Shown: one piece after another, positions 6,022 through 7,661 of the stretch
Layout of the letters: each line of letters opens with the position of its first letter
How positions within the stretch are numbered: position 1 is the stretch's first letter
From: Bacteroidia bacterium
GTDB lineage: Bacteria > Bacteroidota > Bacteroidia > Bacteroidales > GCA-2748055
NCBI GenBank assembly: GCA_004525825.1
Contig: SPBY01000125.1
Location: forward strand, 1-7,661
Length of the DNA: 7,661 nt
Direction: 5' to 3'
The notes under the pieces: generated by a model
Seen by the model: the letters and a program-made list of their open reading frames with translations, nothing else
Databases searched by the model: none
What the model was told of the DNA's origin: nothing
Made by a program: the position numbers and the translations under genes

Positions 6022-7209
6022 ATGGCAGAACGAACAAGGATAGTGCTTAAGTCCGGGAAAGACCAGAGTCTAAGGAGGTATCACCCATGGGTGTTTTCGG
6101 GAGCCATCAAAAAAATTCATGGTCCCGAACGTGAAGGAGATGTGGTGGACGTCTATGACAATAAGGAGGAGTTCCTTGCTTCGGGCCATTACCAGAAAGG
6201 TTCCATTGCTGTACGCGTGATTAGCTTTGATAAGGTGGAACTGGACCAGTCCTTCTGGGACCAGAAAATGGAGAATGCCTGGAAATTAAGGGAGAAGCTT
6301 GGACTGGTGGGGAACCCGGATACCAATGTATTTCGCTGGGTTAACGCAGAGGGTGACGGATTGCCCGGACTGATTGTGGATTATTACGAGGGAAGCGTGG
6401 TGATGCAGATGCACTCCATTGGAATGCACCATAACCTGGAGGCCATAGTAAGCGCTTTGAAAAAGAGTGCTGGCGATCGGATTCATGCCATATATAATAA
6501 GAGCGAATCTACACTGCCTGATAAACCCGGGATCACGGAGAAGTCCGGATTCCTGATGGGGAGCCAGGAACACGGTGAAGTCCTGGAACACAGGTACCGC
6601 TTCAAGGTAAACTGGATGGCCGGGCAGAAGACTGGATTTTTCATTGATCAGAGGGAAAACAGAAAACTCGTCGGAGAGTATTCCAGGGGACGCAAGGTGT
6701 TGAATATGTTTGGGTACACAGGGGGATTCAGCATTTATGGAATGGGGGGAGGTGCCACTCTGGTGCACACTGTGGACAGCAGTGGGAAAGCCATCGATCT
6801 GTGCAGGGAAAATGCCGAATTGAATTTTCCGGGCGACACTCGCCACAATGCGTTTGCGGTAGATGCTTTTGGCTTTTTCGATCAGATGGTAGAGGCCTAC
6901 GACCTGATGATTCTCGATCCGCCTGCCTTCGCCAAACATCAGAACGTGTTGAATAATGCCCTGCAGGGGTATAAAAGGTTGAACCAAAGAGCTCTTGAGC
7001 ATATTGCTCCGGGGGGAATCCTCTTCACTTTCAGCTGTTCACAGGCGGTGAGCCGGGAGAATTTCCGCAAATCAGTGTTTGTGGCAGCTGCCAATGCAAA
7101 GCGAAAAGTACGTATTCTCCACCAGCTAAGTCAGCCGCCAGATCACCCGGTGAGCATTTATCATCTCGAAGGTGAGTATTTGAAAGGCCTGGTGTTGGAA
7201 GTGGAGTAA
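6022..7209 (+). CDS. Class I SAM-dependent rRNA methyltransferase, RlmI-like (PUA plus Rossmann methyltransferase)
   Basis: A complete 395-residue protein, the same size class as E. coli RlmI, which makes m5C1962 in 23S rRNA. An N-terminal PUA domain (about 1-75) starts with the typical YHPWVFSGAI (20-29). A linker domain contains LPGLIVDYYEG (114-124). The family landmark GQKTGFFIDQRENR (201-214) precedes the SAM-binding fold, with motif I VLNMFGYTGGFSI (226-238) and acidic Asp252 ending strand 2 (TVDSS). Motif IV is DPPAF (299-303) and motif VI is FSCS (337-340) with Cys339, matching the FSCS of RlmI. The C-terminus DHPVSIYHLEGEYLKGL is also RlmI-like. The exact target base is inferred; the family also includes close paralogues, so I leave the symbol empty. 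The ATG is 2 bases after the exonuclease stop and has no clear Shine-Dalgarno, so it is the last gene of the DUF5063 operon. No hairpin terminator is visible after its stop. Confidence 0.92.
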   Translation: MAERTRIVLKSGKDQSLRRYHPWVFSGAIKKIHGPEREGDVVDVYDNKEEFLASGHYQKGSIAVRVISFDKVELDQSFWDQKMENAWKLREKLGLVGNPDTNVFRWVNAEGDGLPGLIVDYYEGSVVMQMHSIGMHHNLEAIVSALKKSAGDRIHAIYNKSESTLPDKPGITEKSGFLMGSQEHGEVLEHRYRFKVNWMAGQKTGFFIDQRENRKLVGEYSRGRKVLNMFGYTGGFSIYGMGGGATLVHTVDSSGKAIDLCRENAELNFPGDTRHNAFAVDAFGFFDQMVEAYDLMILDPPAFAKHQNVLNNALQGYKRLNQRALEHIAPGGILFTFSCSQAVSRENFRKSVFVAAANAKRKVRILHQLSQPPDHPVSIYHLEGEYLKGLVLEVE

Positions 7210-7277
7210 CATTTCTTAATTCCATGCGTCCTATGTGTATGAACACTCAACTCCTTTAACAACAAAACATACTCAAA

Positions 7278-7661
7278 ATGAAAAAAGCAGTTTTTTTATC
7301 GATTGTCCTGGTTTTATCGCTCAGTTCCTGCTACTTTGATGGCTGGGGGACGGGAATCTCCGGCAACGGAGACGTGGTTGAAGAAACCCGGGATATTTCT
7401 GGATTTACCGGTGTGGAAGTCAGCACAGGTATTGATGTCTATTTGACTCAGGGAGACGGATTTGAGGTGATGGTGGAAGCAGATGAAAATCTTCAGGATG
7501 TAATTCTAACGGAACTAAAGGGAGACAGGCTGGTGGTGCGGACAGACCATGTGAATATCCGCAGTGCCAAATCCAAGAAGGTGCATGTAACGCTTCCCGA
7601 GTTGTCGGAACTTAAGATAAGCAGCGCCGGCGATTGTGTGGGTCAGACCCCTTTTCAGTGC
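7278..7661 (+). CDS. Lipoprotein with a GIN/DUF2807 beta-solenoid domain, N-terminal part only
   Basis: An ATG at 7278 opens a frame of 128 codons that runs off the right edge. The N-terminus MKKAVFLSIVLVLSLSSC is a lipoprotein signal peptide with a lipobox (Leu-Ser-Ser-Cys18), so the protein should be lipid-anchored in the envelope. The segment after it (GNGDVVEETRDISGFTGVEV, then DVYLTQGD, VEADENL and KVHVTLPELSELKISSAGD) is the pattern of the DUF2807 or GIN domain, sometimes labelled an auto-transporter adhesin head, which folds as stacked beta strands and is very common in Bacteroidota. Its function is not established. It follows the methyltransferase stop by 68 bases; I see no clear TAnnTTTG element or terminator in that gap, so whether it is a separate unit is open. 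Domain call is confident, role is not. Confidence 0.88.
   Translation, partial: MKKAVFLSIVLVLSLSSCYFDGWGTGISGNGDVVEETRDISGFTGVEVSTGIDVYLTQGDGFEVMVEADENLQDVILTELKGDRLVVRTDHVNIRSAKSKKVHVTLPELSELKISSAGDCVGQTPFQC

Noticed and set aside
6286..7002. Open frame of 238 codons on the minus strand
   Set aside because: It is antisense to the RlmI-like methyltransferase, which carries all family motifs.
7210..7277. Gap between the methyltransferase and the lipoprotein gene, searched for a promoter or terminator
   Set aside because: The nearest match to TAnnTTTG (TATGTGTA) has two mismatches, and there is no GC-rich hairpin with a T run.

Overview
The window looks like a chromosomal housekeeping stretch from a member of the Bacteroidota, probably Bacteroidales or a close relative. 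The evidence is the Bacteroidota-type -7 promoter element (TAnnTTTG) in front of two genes, mostly absent Shine-Dalgarno sequences, a short RecQ of the Bacteroidota type, a DUF5063 gene, and a lipoprotein with a GIN/DUF2807 domain. I see no mobile element, CRISPR array, tRNA or rRNA, and no gene-free stretch above about 70 bases apart from the window edges.

Layout. On the minus strand, reading leftwards from about 2890, come guaB (IMP dehydrogenase, complete) and, 39 bases after its stop, a secreted tandem-parvulin peptidylprolyl isomerase that runs off the left edge. They are probably co-transcribed. On the plus strand, reading rightwards from the same short divergent region, come recQ (short RecQ helicase), a DUF5063 protein, a DEDDy 3'-5' exonuclease, and an RlmI-like PUA/methyltransferase. 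These lie 37, -1 and 2 bases apart, so the last three form a tight operon, possibly with its own promoter inside the recQ-DUF5063 gap. After a 68-base gap a GIN-domain lipoprotein begins and runs off the right edge.

How the genes fit together. guaB makes XMP for guanine nucleotides, and the isomerase helps fold envelope proteins; their linkage looks positional rather than functional. The plus-strand genes are nucleic-acid enzymes: a 3'-5' helicase, an exonuclease of the RNase D/WRN type, and a 23S-rRNA-type methyltransferase, with a DUF5063 protein of unknown function among them. The points most worth following are the separate helicase and WRN-like exonuclease genes in one cluster, the displaced zinc motif of RecQ, the unusual recQ start at an A9 tract, and DUF5063 as the unknown member of the operon. 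I did not find a convincing new defence or mobile system here.
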